Origin: Sulfopaludibacter sp035606355
Lineage (GTDB): Bacteria; Acidobacteriota; Terriglobia; Bryobacterales; Bryobacteraceae
Reading direction: 5' to 3'
DNA: 64,000 bases
NCBI GenBank assembly: GCA_035606355.1
Contig: DATNFO010000043.1
Span: forward strand, 120,824 to 184,823
Below are positions 23,944 to 32,057 of the stretch, piece by piece (position 1 is the stretch's first letter; the number at the start of each line of letters is the position of its first letter). The notes below the pieces were generated by a model, which had not been told where the DNA came from, did no database searches, and saw only the letters and a list, made by a program, of their open reading frames with translations. The position numbers and the translations under genes are program-made.

Positions 23944-24624
23944 TTGATTTTGTTGCTCTTCGGACCGCCAGGTTGCGGCAAGGGTACCCAAGCGGCGTTT
24001 CTCTGCCAGCGTTTTCAGATCCCCCACATCTCCACCGGCGAGATGTTTCGCGCCGAATCGGAGGCCGGAACTGAGCTTGGCAAGGTGGTTTGCGCCATTC
24101 TGGCCAAGGGCGGCTTCATCAACGACGACATTACCAATGCCGTTGTTGCCGCCCGGATCGCGCGCCCGGATTGCGCGAACGGCTTCCTGCTGGACGGCTA
24201 TCCGAGAACACTGCCGCAAGCCAAATACTTCGCCGGATTGCTGCGTGAGCGTGCGCTTCCGGCCCCCACGATCATCCATCTGCATGTGCCCGACGCGGAT
24301 CTGGTGGAGCGGTTGACGGCTCGACGGCAATGCCCCTCCTGCAAGACCATATACAACCTGCGCACGCAAGCGCCGGTGCTGGATGGACTCTGCGACCACG
24401 ACGGGACGCCGCTGGTTTGCCGCGCAGACGACGAAGAGGCTGTGATTCGACAACGGCTGGCCACGTACCGCGAGCTTACGAATCCGATCCTGGATTGGTA
24501 CGGAGAGGATTGTGTGAGGACGATCGACGGGACCGCACATCCAAATCACGTAGAGAGCCAAATTGAATCCGTTCTGAGCCACCGGGCGCGCAAAAGGCTG
24601 GGCCTGGGTCTCGTGTTCAGTTAG
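23944..24624 (+). CDS. adk: Adenylate kinase
   Basis: The enzyme interconverts ATP+AMP and 2 ADP. The P-loop is 'FGPPGCGKGTQ', the AMP site shows 'HISTGEMFRAE' and 'GFLLDGYPRT', and the LID carries a zinc-binding-type set 'CPSC...LCDHDG' followed by 'RADDEE'. The TTG at 23944 is chosen because GGAGG lies 5 nt before it and it gives the usual N-terminus (226 residues); an upstream TTG at 23884 would add 20 unconserved residues. It is not in the ribosomal-protein operon where adk often resides, so it may be a second copy. Confidence 0.93.
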   Translation: MILLLFGPPGCGKGTQAAFLCQRFQIPHISTGEMFRAESEAGTELGKVVCAILAKGGFINDDITNAVVAARIARPDCANGFLLDGYPRTLPQAKYFAGLLRERALPAPTIIHLHVPDADLVERLTARRQCPSCKTIYNLRTQAPVLDGLCDHDGTPLVCRADDEEAVIRQRLATYRELTNPILDWYGEDCVRTIDGTAHPNHVESQIESVLSHRARKRLGLGLVFS

Positions 24625-24633
24625 CCGGTACCG

Positions 24634-24671
24634 ACCGTCTCCAGACCGGTTGAAGGCGCGCGGATCGCGCC
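24634..24671. repeat. REP-like repeat, copy 4, inverted orientation
   Basis: Read on the minus strand, this gives GGCGCG-N5-CGCGCC followed by an imperfect ACCGGTCT-GG-AGACGGT. It is the same two-hairpin order as copy 1 but opposite in orientation, directly after adk. Confidence 0.65.
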
Positions 24672-24688
24672 CGGCCGCGGAGCGCGGC

Positions 24689-24711
24689 ACGACAGGAAGG
24701 ATTCCTGTCGT
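24689..24711. terminator. Strong hairpin downstream of adk
   Basis: ACGACAGGAA-GGA-TTCCTGTCGT forms a perfect 10-bp stem with a 3-nt loop. No T-run follows, so it may be a repeat-derived hairpin rather than a classical terminator. It separates adk from the lysine riboswitch promoter. Confidence 0.45.
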
Positions 24712-24748
24712 CACCAGGTTTGACTGATTGCTCCGCCCTCCGGTATCC

Positions 24749-24754
24749 TACAAT
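24749..24754 (+). promoter_or_regulatory. -10 box (TACAAT) of the lysine operon
   Basis: TACAAT ends 5 nt before the first base-paired nucleotide of the riboswitch (24759), which fits transcription starting at about 24760. The -35 region is weak. Confidence 0.5.
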
Positions 24755-24758
24755 TTCA

Positions 24759-24940
24759 CGGTAGAGGTGCGGCGGCCATGAGTAGCCGGGCAAAATTTCC
24801 GATTGCGCTTCGGATGCCCGGTCCAAAGGGGCCGATTTCACCGCCGAAACCGGACGGCGAAGCTCAAGCGCCACCGGTTGGGGAGCCGGGCTAAATCCCG
24901 CTCACTGTCGTTCGCCCCCAACGCGAGCGGAGCGCTATCG
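24759..24940 (+). promoter_or_regulatory. Lysine riboswitch (L-box)
   Basis: The leader has the ordered conserved pieces of the lysine riboswitch: 'GTAGAGGTGC' and 'GAGTAG' at the 5' side, 'AAAGGGGCCGATTTCACCGC' followed by 'CGAA', then 'GGTTGGGGAGCCGGG', 'CTCACTGTCG' and 'GGAGCGCTATCG' at the 3' side. P1 can form between CGGTAG (24759-24764) and CTATCG (24935-24940). It lies 70 bp before the first gene of the lysine pathway operon. A possible expression platform follows: CGCCC near 24953 can pair with GGGCG near 24974, followed by a pyrimidine-rich stretch. Confidence 0.87.
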
Positions 24941-25010
24941 GAGTCGTCAGGCCGCCCATGCCGACAAGCGGGCGTGCTTCCCTCCTTTGCCTCTTCCGTC
25001 CGAATTATTT

Positions 25011-26030
25011 ATGAATGTCTTCGAACTCACGCGGGCGCTGATCGATATCGAATCGATCACGAATAACGAAGAACGCGTGGGCAATTATCTCTACGAAGTT
25101 CTCGCCGGTCTGGCCGCCGCCCAGCGCGGCCGCGTGGAGCGCATGGACGTGGAGCCTCGCCGCTTCAATGTGTTCGCTCAGTTCGGCGACCGGCTGGACG
25201 TCACGCTCTCCACCCACATGGACACGGTGCCGCCTTTCTTCGCGTCCAGCGAGGACGAAACCCACATCTGGGGACGCGGCGCTTGCGACACCAAAGGCAT
25301 CATCGCGAGCATGATTCAGGCCGCGCGCCTGCTGCTGGATGAGGGGCAATCCAACTTCGGCCTGCTGTTCGTGGTGGGTGAAGAGCGGAACTCCGCCGGC
25401 GCCTATACCGCCGCGAAAACTCCGCGGGGATCCCATTACATTGTCAATGGGGAGCCTACCGAAAACAAGCTTGCGATCGGCTCCAAGGGCGTGTTGCGCT
25501 ACGAGGTCTGTGCCGCCGGCAAAATGGCGCACTCGGCGTATCCGGAATTGGGCGAATCGGCGATTCATAAGCTGATCGACGTGCTCGCCGAAATGCAGCG
25601 CATCGAGTTGCCCGTGGATTCGCTGCTCGGCCAAAGCACCCTCAATATCGGAACGCTCGCCGGAGGCCGCGCCCCCAACGTGGTGGCCGACGAAGCCCGC
25701 GCCGACATCATGATCCGGCTGGTGAGCGATTCCACAACCACAAAGGAAGCGCTGGCACGCGCCGCCGACGGCCGCGCCGAACTTCGCGAGGTGATCGAGA
25801 TTCCGGCGCTGCGCATGACGCCGATTCCCGGCTATGAGACAACGGTCGTCAAATTCACCACGGACATTCCGGCATTCGGAGGCGCATGGGGCGAGCCGCT
25901 CCTGCTCGGACCCGGCACCATTCACGTAGCCCACACGCTGGAGGAACGCGTGGCGAAGACGGAGCTTCTGGAAGCCGTCCAAATTTATCGCAGACTGGTA
26001 AAAGATCTATGCAACCGCGCATCGAAGTAG
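25011..26030 (+). CDS. dapE: M20-family deacylase, probably succinyl-diaminopimelate desuccinylase
   Basis: This 339-residue di-zinc hydrolase shows the M20 metal-site residues H69 and D71 ('STHMDTVP'), D93 ('ACDTKG'), E124-E125 ('VVGEER'), E148 ('NGEPTE') and a C-terminal His in 'GTIHVAHTLEE'. A dimerisation domain sits between. The family includes DapE, ArgE and LysK. The choice of DapE rests on context: it is the first gene after the lysine riboswitch and dapD is in the same operon. The next gene, asd, starts inside its last 22 bp. Confidence 0.82.
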   Translation: MNVFELTRALIDIESITNNEERVGNYLYEVLAGLAAAQRGRVERMDVEPRRFNVFAQFGDRLDVTLSTHMDTVPPFFASSEDETHIWGRGACDTKGIIASMIQAARLLLDEGQSNFGLLFVVGEERNSAGAYTAAKTPRGSHYIVNGEPTENKLAIGSKGVLRYEVCAAGKMAHSAYPELGESAIHKLIDVLAEMQRIELPVDSLLGQSTLNIGTLAGGRAPNVVADEARADIMIRLVSDSTTTKEALARAADGRAELREVIEIPALRMTPIPGYETTVVKFTTDIPAFGGAWGEPLLLGPGTIHVAHTLEERVAKTELLEAVQIYRRLVKDLCNRASK

Positions 26031-27055
26031 GAATCCTCGGCGCCACCGGAATGGTGGGCCAGCACTTTATCAAATTTCTCCAGGGCCATCCCTGGTTCGA
26101 CCTGAAGTGGCTCGGGGCCAGCGATCGCTCCGCAGGCAAGCGCTATCGCGACGCCATGACGTGGCATCTTGGCGTAGTGCCCGAGTCCGTCGCCGGCATG
26201 ACAGTGGAAGATTCGAAGCCCGGCAATGCTCCTCGCCTGCTGTTTTCCGCGATGGACGCGAGCGTAGCCACGGAAATCGAACAGGCATTCGCGCGCGCCG
26301 GGCACGTGGTGGTCTCCAACTCGCGCAATCATCGCATGGACGCCGATGTGCCGCTGCTGGTGCCGGAGATCAACCCCGACCACTTGAAGCTGGTGCCCGG
26401 ACAGCAGCGCACACGCGGCTGGAAAGGGCAGATCGTCACCAATCCCAACTGCTCGACCATCGTGCTGACGATGGGGCTCGCGCCGTTGAAGCAATTCGGC
26501 ATTACGAAGATTGTCGCCACCACCCTGCAGGCGGTCTCCGGCGCGGGCTATCCCGGCGTCGCTTCGATGGACATTTTGGGCAACGTGGTGCCGTTCATCG
26601 GCGGCGAAGAAGAAAAGATGCAGGAGGAGACGCAGAAGATTCTGGGCGCGTTCAAAGGCGACCATGTCGAACCCCTGGCCGCGAAGGTGAGTGCGCATTG
26701 CAATCGCGTTCCCGTGGTGGACGGGCATACGGTGACGGTGTCGGTGGAGTTTTCCGCCAAGCCGGGTGAGGCCGATATCCGCGCCGCTTTCGATTCCTTT
26801 AGCGCCGTGCCGCAGCAGCGAAACCTGCCGAGCGCGCCGCCGCGTCCCGTAATCTATATGGAAGAGGCCAACCGGCCGCAGCCACGGAAAGATGCCGAGC
26901 GGGAACGTGGAATGGCCGCGTTCGTGGGCCGGCTGCGCGCGTGCCCGGTGCTCGACTACAAGTTCGTCGCGCTGGGACACAACACCGTCCGCGGCGCGGC
27001 CGGGGCTGCTGTTTTAAACGCCGAACTGATGCACTCCGAAGGGATGCTCGACTGA
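26009..27055 (+). CDS. asd: Aspartate-semialdehyde dehydrogenase
   Basis: This 348-residue NADP enzyme reduces aspartyl phosphate to aspartate semialdehyde. It has 'GILGATGMVGQHF' at the N-terminus, the catalytic Cys in 'TNPNCSTIVLT', and 'QAVSGAGYPGV' and 'VSAHCNRVPVVDGHT' of the archaeal/fungal-like Asd branch. The ATG at 26009 overlaps dapE by 22 bp, and its stop shares one base with the lysC start. Feeds both lysine and threonine/methionine synthesis. Confidence 0.94.
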   Translation: MQPRIEVGILGATGMVGQHFIKFLQGHPWFDLKWLGASDRSAGKRYRDAMTWHLGVVPESVAGMTVEDSKPGNAPRLLFSAMDASVATEIEQAFARAGHVVVSNSRNHRMDADVPLLVPEINPDHLKLVPGQQRTRGWKGQIVTNPNCSTIVLTMGLAPLKQFGITKIVATTLQAVSGAGYPGVASMDILGNVVPFIGGEEEKMQEETQKILGAFKGDHVEPLAAKVSAHCNRVPVVDGHTVTVSVEFSAKPGEADIRAAFDSFSAVPQQRNLPSAPPRPVIYMEEANRPQPRKDAERERGMAAFVGRLRACPVLDYKFVALGHNTVRGAAGAAVLNAELMHSEGMLD

Positions 27056-28446
27056 TGATCGTGATGAAATTCGGCGGCACGAGTGTGGAATCGGCCGCCG
27101 CGATTGAACGGGTCGCCGGAATTGTGAAGCGCTTCGAAGCGCAGCGGCCCGTGGTGGTGGTCTCCGCGATGGGCAAGACCACGAACAAGCTGCTGGCCAT
27201 CGCACAAACGGCAATCGAGGGTAAACGCGAGGACTACATCCGGCAGATCCACGACCTGCGCGATTTTCACTCGCGGGAAGCGCGCATGGTAGTGCCGCTC
27301 GAACAGCGCGCAGGGCTCGACCGCTTCCTGGACGAGCATTTCCAGGAACTCACGGAACTGGTGAAAGGCCTTGCCGTACTCGGCGAACTGACGCCGCGCT
27401 CCATCGATGCGATTTCCAGCTACGGCGAGCGCCTTTCCAGCTACATTGTCGCCCAGGCGTTCCGGCACTTCGGCATGCAAGCCGAGCACCTGGATTCGCG
27501 GCATGTCATCATCACCGATAAACGCCACACCCACGCGCTGCCTCTCTTTTCGGAGACGTACGCGCGTCTTGCCGCTACCATTCCGCCGATGACGGAACGC
27601 GCCGTGGTGGTGATGGGCGGGTTCATCGGGTCCACGGAAGATGGCGTCACAACGACACTCGGGCGCGGCGGCTCAGACTACACCGCCTCGATTGTGGGCG
27701 CGGGTATTGGCGCGGAAGAAATCCAGATCTGGACGGACGTGGACGGCATGCTCACGGCCGACCCGACGATTCTGCCGGGCGGCCATCGCGTGAAAACGAT
27801 TTCGTTCGCCGAAGCTGCCGAGCTTGCCTATTTCGGCGCCAAGGTGCTGCATCCGGCAACGGTGGTCCCGGCGATCGATAAAAACATTCCGGTGCTGATT
27901 CTCAATTCGCGGCGGCCGGATGTTCCGGGGACACGCATCATCTCCGACCCGGTGCGCACCACCAATGTAGTGAAGTCGATCGCGTGCAAGCGCAAGATCT
28001 CGCTGGTGAATATTCATTCCACGCGCATGCTCATGGCGCACGGCTTCCTGCATCGCATCTTCGAAATCTTCGACCGGTTCGAAACGCCGGTGGATATGGT
28101 GGCGACAAGCGAGATCAGCGTCTCGCTCACCATCGACAACAACGAACGGATCGAGGAGATTCTGAGCGAGTTGCGGCAGTTCGCCGAAGCGGAGGTGGAG
28201 CGCGACGAGGTGATCGTCTGCCTGGTGGGCGACAACATCCGGTACGCCGCGGGCGTGGCGCGCCGCACGTTCAACGCGCTCGATGGCATCAACATCCGCA
28301 TGATTTCTCAGGGGGCGTCGCTGCTGAACATCAGCTTCGTGGTTTCCGAGAAGGACCTGAAACAAACAGTCGCACGGCTGCACGAGGAGTTTTTCGCGGA
28401 GCTCGACCCGGCAGTGTTCGAGCGCAACGAGGCCGTGCATGTCTGA
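27055..28446 (+). CDS. lysC: Aspartate kinase
   Basis: The 463-residue kinase begins 'VMKFGGTSVES' and has 'GFIGSTEDGVTTTLGRGGSD' of the catalytic domain and two C-terminal ACT regions ('SLVNIHSTRMLMAHGFL', 'GINIRMISQGASLLNISFVV'). ACT domains bind amino acids and give feedback control, usually by lysine and/or threonine. It overlaps asd by 1 bp and dapB by 8 bp. Transcription is probably also controlled by the lysine riboswitch. Confidence 0.95.
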   Translation: MIVMKFGGTSVESAAAIERVAGIVKRFEAQRPVVVVSAMGKTTNKLLAIAQTAIEGKREDYIRQIHDLRDFHSREARMVVPLEQRAGLDRFLDEHFQELTELVKGLAVLGELTPRSIDAISSYGERLSSYIVAQAFRHFGMQAEHLDSRHVIITDKRHTHALPLFSETYARLAATIPPMTERAVVVMGGFIGSTEDGVTTTLGRGGSDYTASIVGAGIGAEEIQIWTDVDGMLTADPTILPGGHRVKTISFAEAAELAYFGAKVLHPATVVPAIDKNIPVLILNSRRPDVPGTRIISDPVRTTNVVKSIACKRKISLVNIHSTRMLMAHGFLHRIFEIFDRFETPVDMVATSEISVSLTIDNNERIEEILSELRQFAEAEVERDEVIVCLVGDNIRYAAGVARRTFNALDGINIRMISQGASLLNISFVVSEKDLKQTVARLHEEFFAELDPAVFERNEAVHV

Positions 28447-29140
28447 GCGCCGCCGCCTGGCCATTGTGGGATACGGGAAGATGGGCCGCCTGCTCGAACA
28501 ACTCGCGCCCGAGTATGGATTCACGGTCGCGTTGAAGCTCGATGAATTCAACAATGCGAATTACGAAGGCTTGACCGCGGACAATTTCAATGGCATCGAG
28601 GCGGCGATCGACTTTTCAATTCCGCACGCCGTCCGCGGAAACGTGGAAGGGATTTCGAAGCTCGGCACGAACATCGTGGTCGGCACCACCGGGTGGCAGT
28701 CTGACCTGGAGGCGGTGCGTGCGGCGGTGGAGAGTAATGGCACGGGCCTCGTGTGGAGTCCGAATTACTCCATCGGAGTAAACGTGTTCTCCCGCCTCGT
28801 CGGCGAAGCCGCGCGCATGCTGGCGGAGCACAAGGAGTACGGCGCATGGGCTTGGGAGATTCACCACTCCACAAAAAAGGACGCGCCCTCCGGAACGATG
28901 CTCAAGCTGGTGGAGGATATCAAGCGTGCCGGCTTTGGGCGAGCCGTCGACGTCAGTTCCAACCGCGCCGGCGCGCACCCCGGGACACATGAAATCGGCT
29001 TCGATTCCGCCGCGGATACCATTACGCTGCGCCACACCGCACGGTCGCGAGAAGGCTTCGCCAGGGGGGCATTAACCGCGGCACAATGGATCATCGGCAA
29101 AAAAGGCTTTCACGAATTTACCGAAGTGCTCTTCGGTTAG
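28439..29140 (+). CDS. dapB: 4-hydroxy-tetrahydrodipicolinate reductase
   Basis: This 233-residue dehydrogenase has the N-terminal Rossmann motif 'VGYGKMGRL', 'VVGTTGW', 'SPNYSIGVN' and the substrate motif 'EIHHSTKKDAPSGT' with the catalytic His-His and Lys. It reduces the DapA product to tetrahydrodipicolinate. It is on the short side for the family. The ATG at 28439 lies within the lysC end, so translation is coupled. Confidence 0.94.
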   Translation: MSERRRLAIVGYGKMGRLLEQLAPEYGFTVALKLDEFNNANYEGLTADNFNGIEAAIDFSIPHAVRGNVEGISKLGTNIVVGTTGWQSDLEAVRAAVESNGTGLVWSPNYSIGVNVFSRLVGEAARMLAEHKEYGAWAWEIHHSTKKDAPSGTMLKLVEDIKRAGFGRAVDVSSNRAGAHPGTHEIGFDSAADTITLRHTARSREGFARGALTAAQWIIGKKGFHEFTEVLFG

Positions 29141-29153
29141 ACGGAGGTGGTAC

Positions 29154-30050
29154 ATGTTTACAGGATGCGGAACGGCGCTAGTCACGCCATTCAAGAAAGA
29201 TCAGTCTCTGGACGAAGCAGCGCTGCGCCGGCTGGTGCGCCGCCAGATCGACGCCGGCATTAACTTCCTCGTGCCCTGCGGCACCACGGGCGAGAGCCCC
29301 ACGCTCAGCCGCGCCGAACACCTCCGCGTAATCGAGGTCACGGTGGAAGAGGCCAACGGAAAAGTGCCCGTGGTGGGCGGCGCCGGAGGGTATAACACTC
29401 ACGAAGTCATCGAGCTCGCCCGCGAGCTGGAGCGTTTGGGCGTTAACGGAATTCTCTCCGTCACTCCGTATTACAACAAGCCGTCGCAGGAAGGCCTCTA
29501 CCAGCATTACAAAGCGATCGCCGGCGCCACGCGGCTCCCGATCGTCGTGTACAGCGTGCAAGGGCGTACCGGAGTAAATGTGGAACCGGCGACGCTCGCA
29601 CGCCTCGCGGAGTTCGAAAATATCGTGGCGGTGAAGGAAGCGTCCGGTAACATCAGCCAGATGGCGAATGTGATTCAGGAGGTTCCGGAGCGCTTCGCAG
29701 TGCTTTCCGGTGACGACGCCATCACGATTCCACTCATCGCTCTGGGGGGCCGCGGGATTATCTCGGTAGTCGCGAATCAGATTCCCGCGGAAATGACGCA
29801 GATCGCGCAAGCGGCTCTTCGTGGAGATTTCGCCACTGCGCGCGCCATTCAGCGCAAATTCCTGCCGCTCATGAACATGAACTTCATCGAATCCAATCCG
29901 ATTCCCGTCAAAGCCTCCCTAGGACTAATGGGACTGCTCGACCCGGTGTACCGCCTGCCGATGGTTCCACCATCGCCGGGCAATCTCGCTAAGATCGAAA
30001 GAGTCCTGGAAAGCGTAGGCCTGCTCGGAGGAGTGAAGATTGCAGTCTAG
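29154..30050 (+). CDS. dapA: 4-hydroxy-tetrahydrodipicolinate synthase
   Basis: This 298-residue TIM-barrel lyase condenses pyruvate with aspartate semialdehyde. The Schiff-base lysine is in 'IVAVKEASGN', the phosphate/pyruvate-binding 'CGTTGESPTL' is present, and the catalytic tyrosine is in 'VVYSVQGRTG', where most enzymes read 'YNVPGRT'. A good Shine-Dalgarno sequence (GGAGGT) precedes the ATG. Fifth gene after the lysine riboswitch. Confidence 0.95.
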   Translation: MFTGCGTALVTPFKKDQSLDEAALRRLVRRQIDAGINFLVPCGTTGESPTLSRAEHLRVIEVTVEEANGKVPVVGGAGGYNTHEVIELARELERLGVNGILSVTPYYNKPSQEGLYQHYKAIAGATRLPIVVYSVQGRTGVNVEPATLARLAEFENIVAVKEASGNISQMANVIQEVPERFAVLSGDDAITIPLIALGGRGIISVVANQIPAEMTQIAQAALRGDFATARAIQRKFLPLMNMNFIESNPIPVKASLGLMGLLDPVYRLPMVPPSPGNLAKIERVLESVGLLGGVKIAV

Positions 30051-30876
30051 AATTGAAGCGCTGTTTTACAACCGGCCGGATGATTATCTCGACGAAGACT
30101 TCCAGACTTTCACCGCTTTCAAGAATGCCCTGAACTCCGGGCGCATCCGTGCCGCCGAGCCTGACCGCTCTTCGCCGAGCGGATGGCGCGTCAACACGTG
30201 GGTGAAACAAGGCATTCTTCTGGGCTTCCGCATGGGTGGTGTGGTGGATATGTCGCTCGACGCCGAGCGGATGCCGTTCTTCGACAAGTCCACGTACCCG
30301 GTGCGGCGCTTCACCGCGAGCAGCGGCGTTCGCATCGTCCCCGGCGGTTCCAGCATCCGCGACGGCTGCTATGTCGGCAAAGGCGTTACGTGCATGCCGC
30401 CGATGTTCATCAATGTGGGCGCGTATATCGAAGACGGCACGATGATCGATTCTCACGCGCTGGTGGGAAGCTGCGCGCAGGTGGGAAAGAACTGCCATAT
30501 CTCGGCGGCTAGCCAGATCGGCGGAGTGCTTGAGCCCGTCGGCGCAATGCCGGTGATTGTCGAGGACGACGTCCTGATCGGCGGGAATTGCGGCTTGTAC
30601 GAAGGCACGATCGTGAAACGCCGCGCAGTGCTGGGCACGGGTACGATTCTGAATCGCTCGACGCCGATTTACGATCTGGTGCGGCAGACCATCCACAAAG
30701 CCGCCGGCGAACAGCCGCTCATTGTGCCGGAAGGCGCCGTGGTGATAGCGGGCTCGCGCGCCGTCACCAGCGGTCCAGGCAAAGACTGGGGCATCTCCGT
30801 CTACACTCCGGTGATCATCAAATACCGCGACGATAAGACGGACACACGGATCCAACTCGAAGATCTACTAAGATAG
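30040..30876 (+). CDS. dapD: Tetrahydrodipicolinate N-succinyltransferase
   Basis: The 278-residue enzyme is a left-handed beta-helix acyltransferase with repeated hexapeptides in 'CHISAASQIGGVLEP' and 'IVEDDVLIGGNCG'. It succinylates tetrahydrodipicolinate, and this places the organism on the succinylase branch of lysine synthesis. The TTG at 30040 overlaps dapA by 11 bp and has GGAGG about 8 nt upstream, which supports the rare start codon. The aminotransferase DapC is not in the window and may be supplied by an ArgD-like enzyme elsewhere. Confidence 0.93.
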   Translation: MQSRIEALFYNRPDDYLDEDFQTFTAFKNALNSGRIRAAEPDRSSPSGWRVNTWVKQGILLGFRMGGVVDMSLDAERMPFFDKSTYPVRRFTASSGVRIVPGGSSIRDGCYVGKGVTCMPPMFINVGAYIEDGTMIDSHALVGSCAQVGKNCHISAASQIGGVLEPVGAMPVIVEDDVLIGGNCGLYEGTIVKRRAVLGTGTILNRSTPIYDLVRQTIHKAAGEQPLIVPEGAVVIAGSRAVTSGPGKDWGISVYTPVIIKYRDDKTDTRIQLEDLLR

Positions 30877-30882
30877 ATCTGC

Positions 30883-31713
30883 ATGCCCTTCACGCTCGAA
30901 TCGAAGACCGCCCTGGTCACGGGAGCCGGCCGCGGCATCGGCCAGGCTATCGCTCGCAAGCTCGCCGAATTCGGTGCAGCGGTCATGGTGAATGACCTGG
31001 ACCAGTCTCCCGCTTTTGAAACCGAGGGGCTCATCCGCGATCATGGCGGCAAGGCAGCGTCGTTTGCCGGAAGCGTCACCGAAGCTGAGTTTCCGCAGGC
31101 GCTGGTCGACGAAACTGTAGCCAAATTCGGCTCCATCGATATTATCGTCAACAACGCGGGCTTCACGTGGGACAACGTCATCCAAAAAACCACGGACGAG
31201 CAGTTCCAGGCCATGCTGGACATTCACATCAAAGCGCCCTTCCGCATTTTGCGTGCGGCCTCGGGGTGGCTTCGCGAGACGGCCAAGCGGGAAGCCGCCG
31301 ATGGCGTTCGCACGATGCGCAAGGTGGTGAACATCACCAGCATCGCGGGTACGGACGGCGGCGCGGGGCAGGCTGGATATTCGAGCGGCAAAGCCGGAGT
31401 GATCGGACTGACCAAAACGCTGGCGAAAGAATGGGGCCGGTACAACGTCAACGTGAACGCGGTCGGGTTCGGACTGATTGAGACGCGCCTCATCGCGCCG
31501 ATGGCGCCCGATAAGCCGCCGGTGGATGTGGCGGGCCACCAGATCAATTTCGGAGTGCAGCCCAAGATGCTGGAATGGGCCAAGACGGCGTGTCCGCTCG
31601 GCCGCCTCGGAACGCCGGAGGAAGCCGCCGGCGCGGTGCTGTTTTTCTGTTCGCCGCTCTCGGATTACGTCAGCGGTGAAGTGCTGATTTGCGGAGGCGG
31701 ACTGCATTTCTAA
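30883..31713 (+). CDS. Short-chain dehydrogenase/reductase
   Basis: This 276-residue SDR has the nucleotide motif 'TGAGRGIG', 'NNAG', the catalytic Ser in 'NITSIAG' and the Tyr-x3-Lys in 'YSSGKAG'. It looks like FabG-type reductases, but an insertion of about 30 residues after 'LIETRLIAPM' ('APDKPPVDVAGHQINFGVQP') is not typical. It begins 7 bp after dapD and so is probably in the riboswitch-controlled operon. Its role in or beside lysine synthesis is not known. Confidence 0.85.
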   Translation: MPFTLESKTALVTGAGRGIGQAIARKLAEFGAAVMVNDLDQSPAFETEGLIRDHGGKAASFAGSVTEAEFPQALVDETVAKFGSIDIIVNNAGFTWDNVIQKTTDEQFQAMLDIHIKAPFRILRAASGWLRETAKREAADGVRTMRKVVNITSIAGTDGGAGQAGYSSGKAGVIGLTKTLAKEWGRYNVNVNAVGFGLIETRLIAPMAPDKPPVDVAGHQINFGVQPKMLEWAKTACPLGRLGTPEEAAGAVLFFCSPLSDYVSGEVLICGGGLHF

Positions 31714-32057
31714 TGGCCTGCATACTGGTTGCCGAAGACGATCCCGTACAAGCCGAGTTGCGGCGCTGCGTTCTGGAACGCGCCGGGCACCAGGTGCGGG
31801 TAGCCGCCGACCGCGACGCAGCACTCGGGTATCTGGACGCCGCCGACGTCGTACTGATGGACCTTCGCTTCCCCGCGCTGCATGACGGGCTCGAGCTGAT
31901 CCGCCAGATTCACGGCACACCCATCCTGGTGCTCTCCGGTTGGCCGGAAGACCTCTACGGCACGCCGGAGGAAGCACTGGTCGCGGAGATCCTGGTTAAG
32001 CCCGTACCCACCGGCGAACTGCTGCGAGCAATCGCGTCAGCGCAAAGCAGATCGTAA
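31713..32057 (+). CDS. Single-domain response regulator (CheY-like receiver)
   Basis: The 114-residue protein is a lone receiver domain: acidic pair in 'VAEDDPVQ', phospho-acceptor Asp in 'VVLMDLRFP', switch Ser in 'VLSGWPE' and Lys in 'ILVKPVP'. No output domain and no kinase are adjacent. The ATG overlaps the SDR stop by one base, which suggests co-expression with the lysine operon. Its 3' end overlaps the convergent membrane-protein gene by 62 bp. Confidence 0.85.
   Translation: MACILVAEDDPVQAELRRCVLERAGHQVRVAADRDAALGYLDAADVVLMDLRFPALHDGLELIRQIHGTPILVLSGWPEDLYGTPEEALVAEILVKPVPTGELLRAIASAQSRS

Noticed and set aside
24634..24711. Two hairpins after adk considered as one terminator
   Set aside because: The first is a copy of the dispersed ACCGGT repeat, and neither is followed by a T-run, so they are listed separately and with low confidence.
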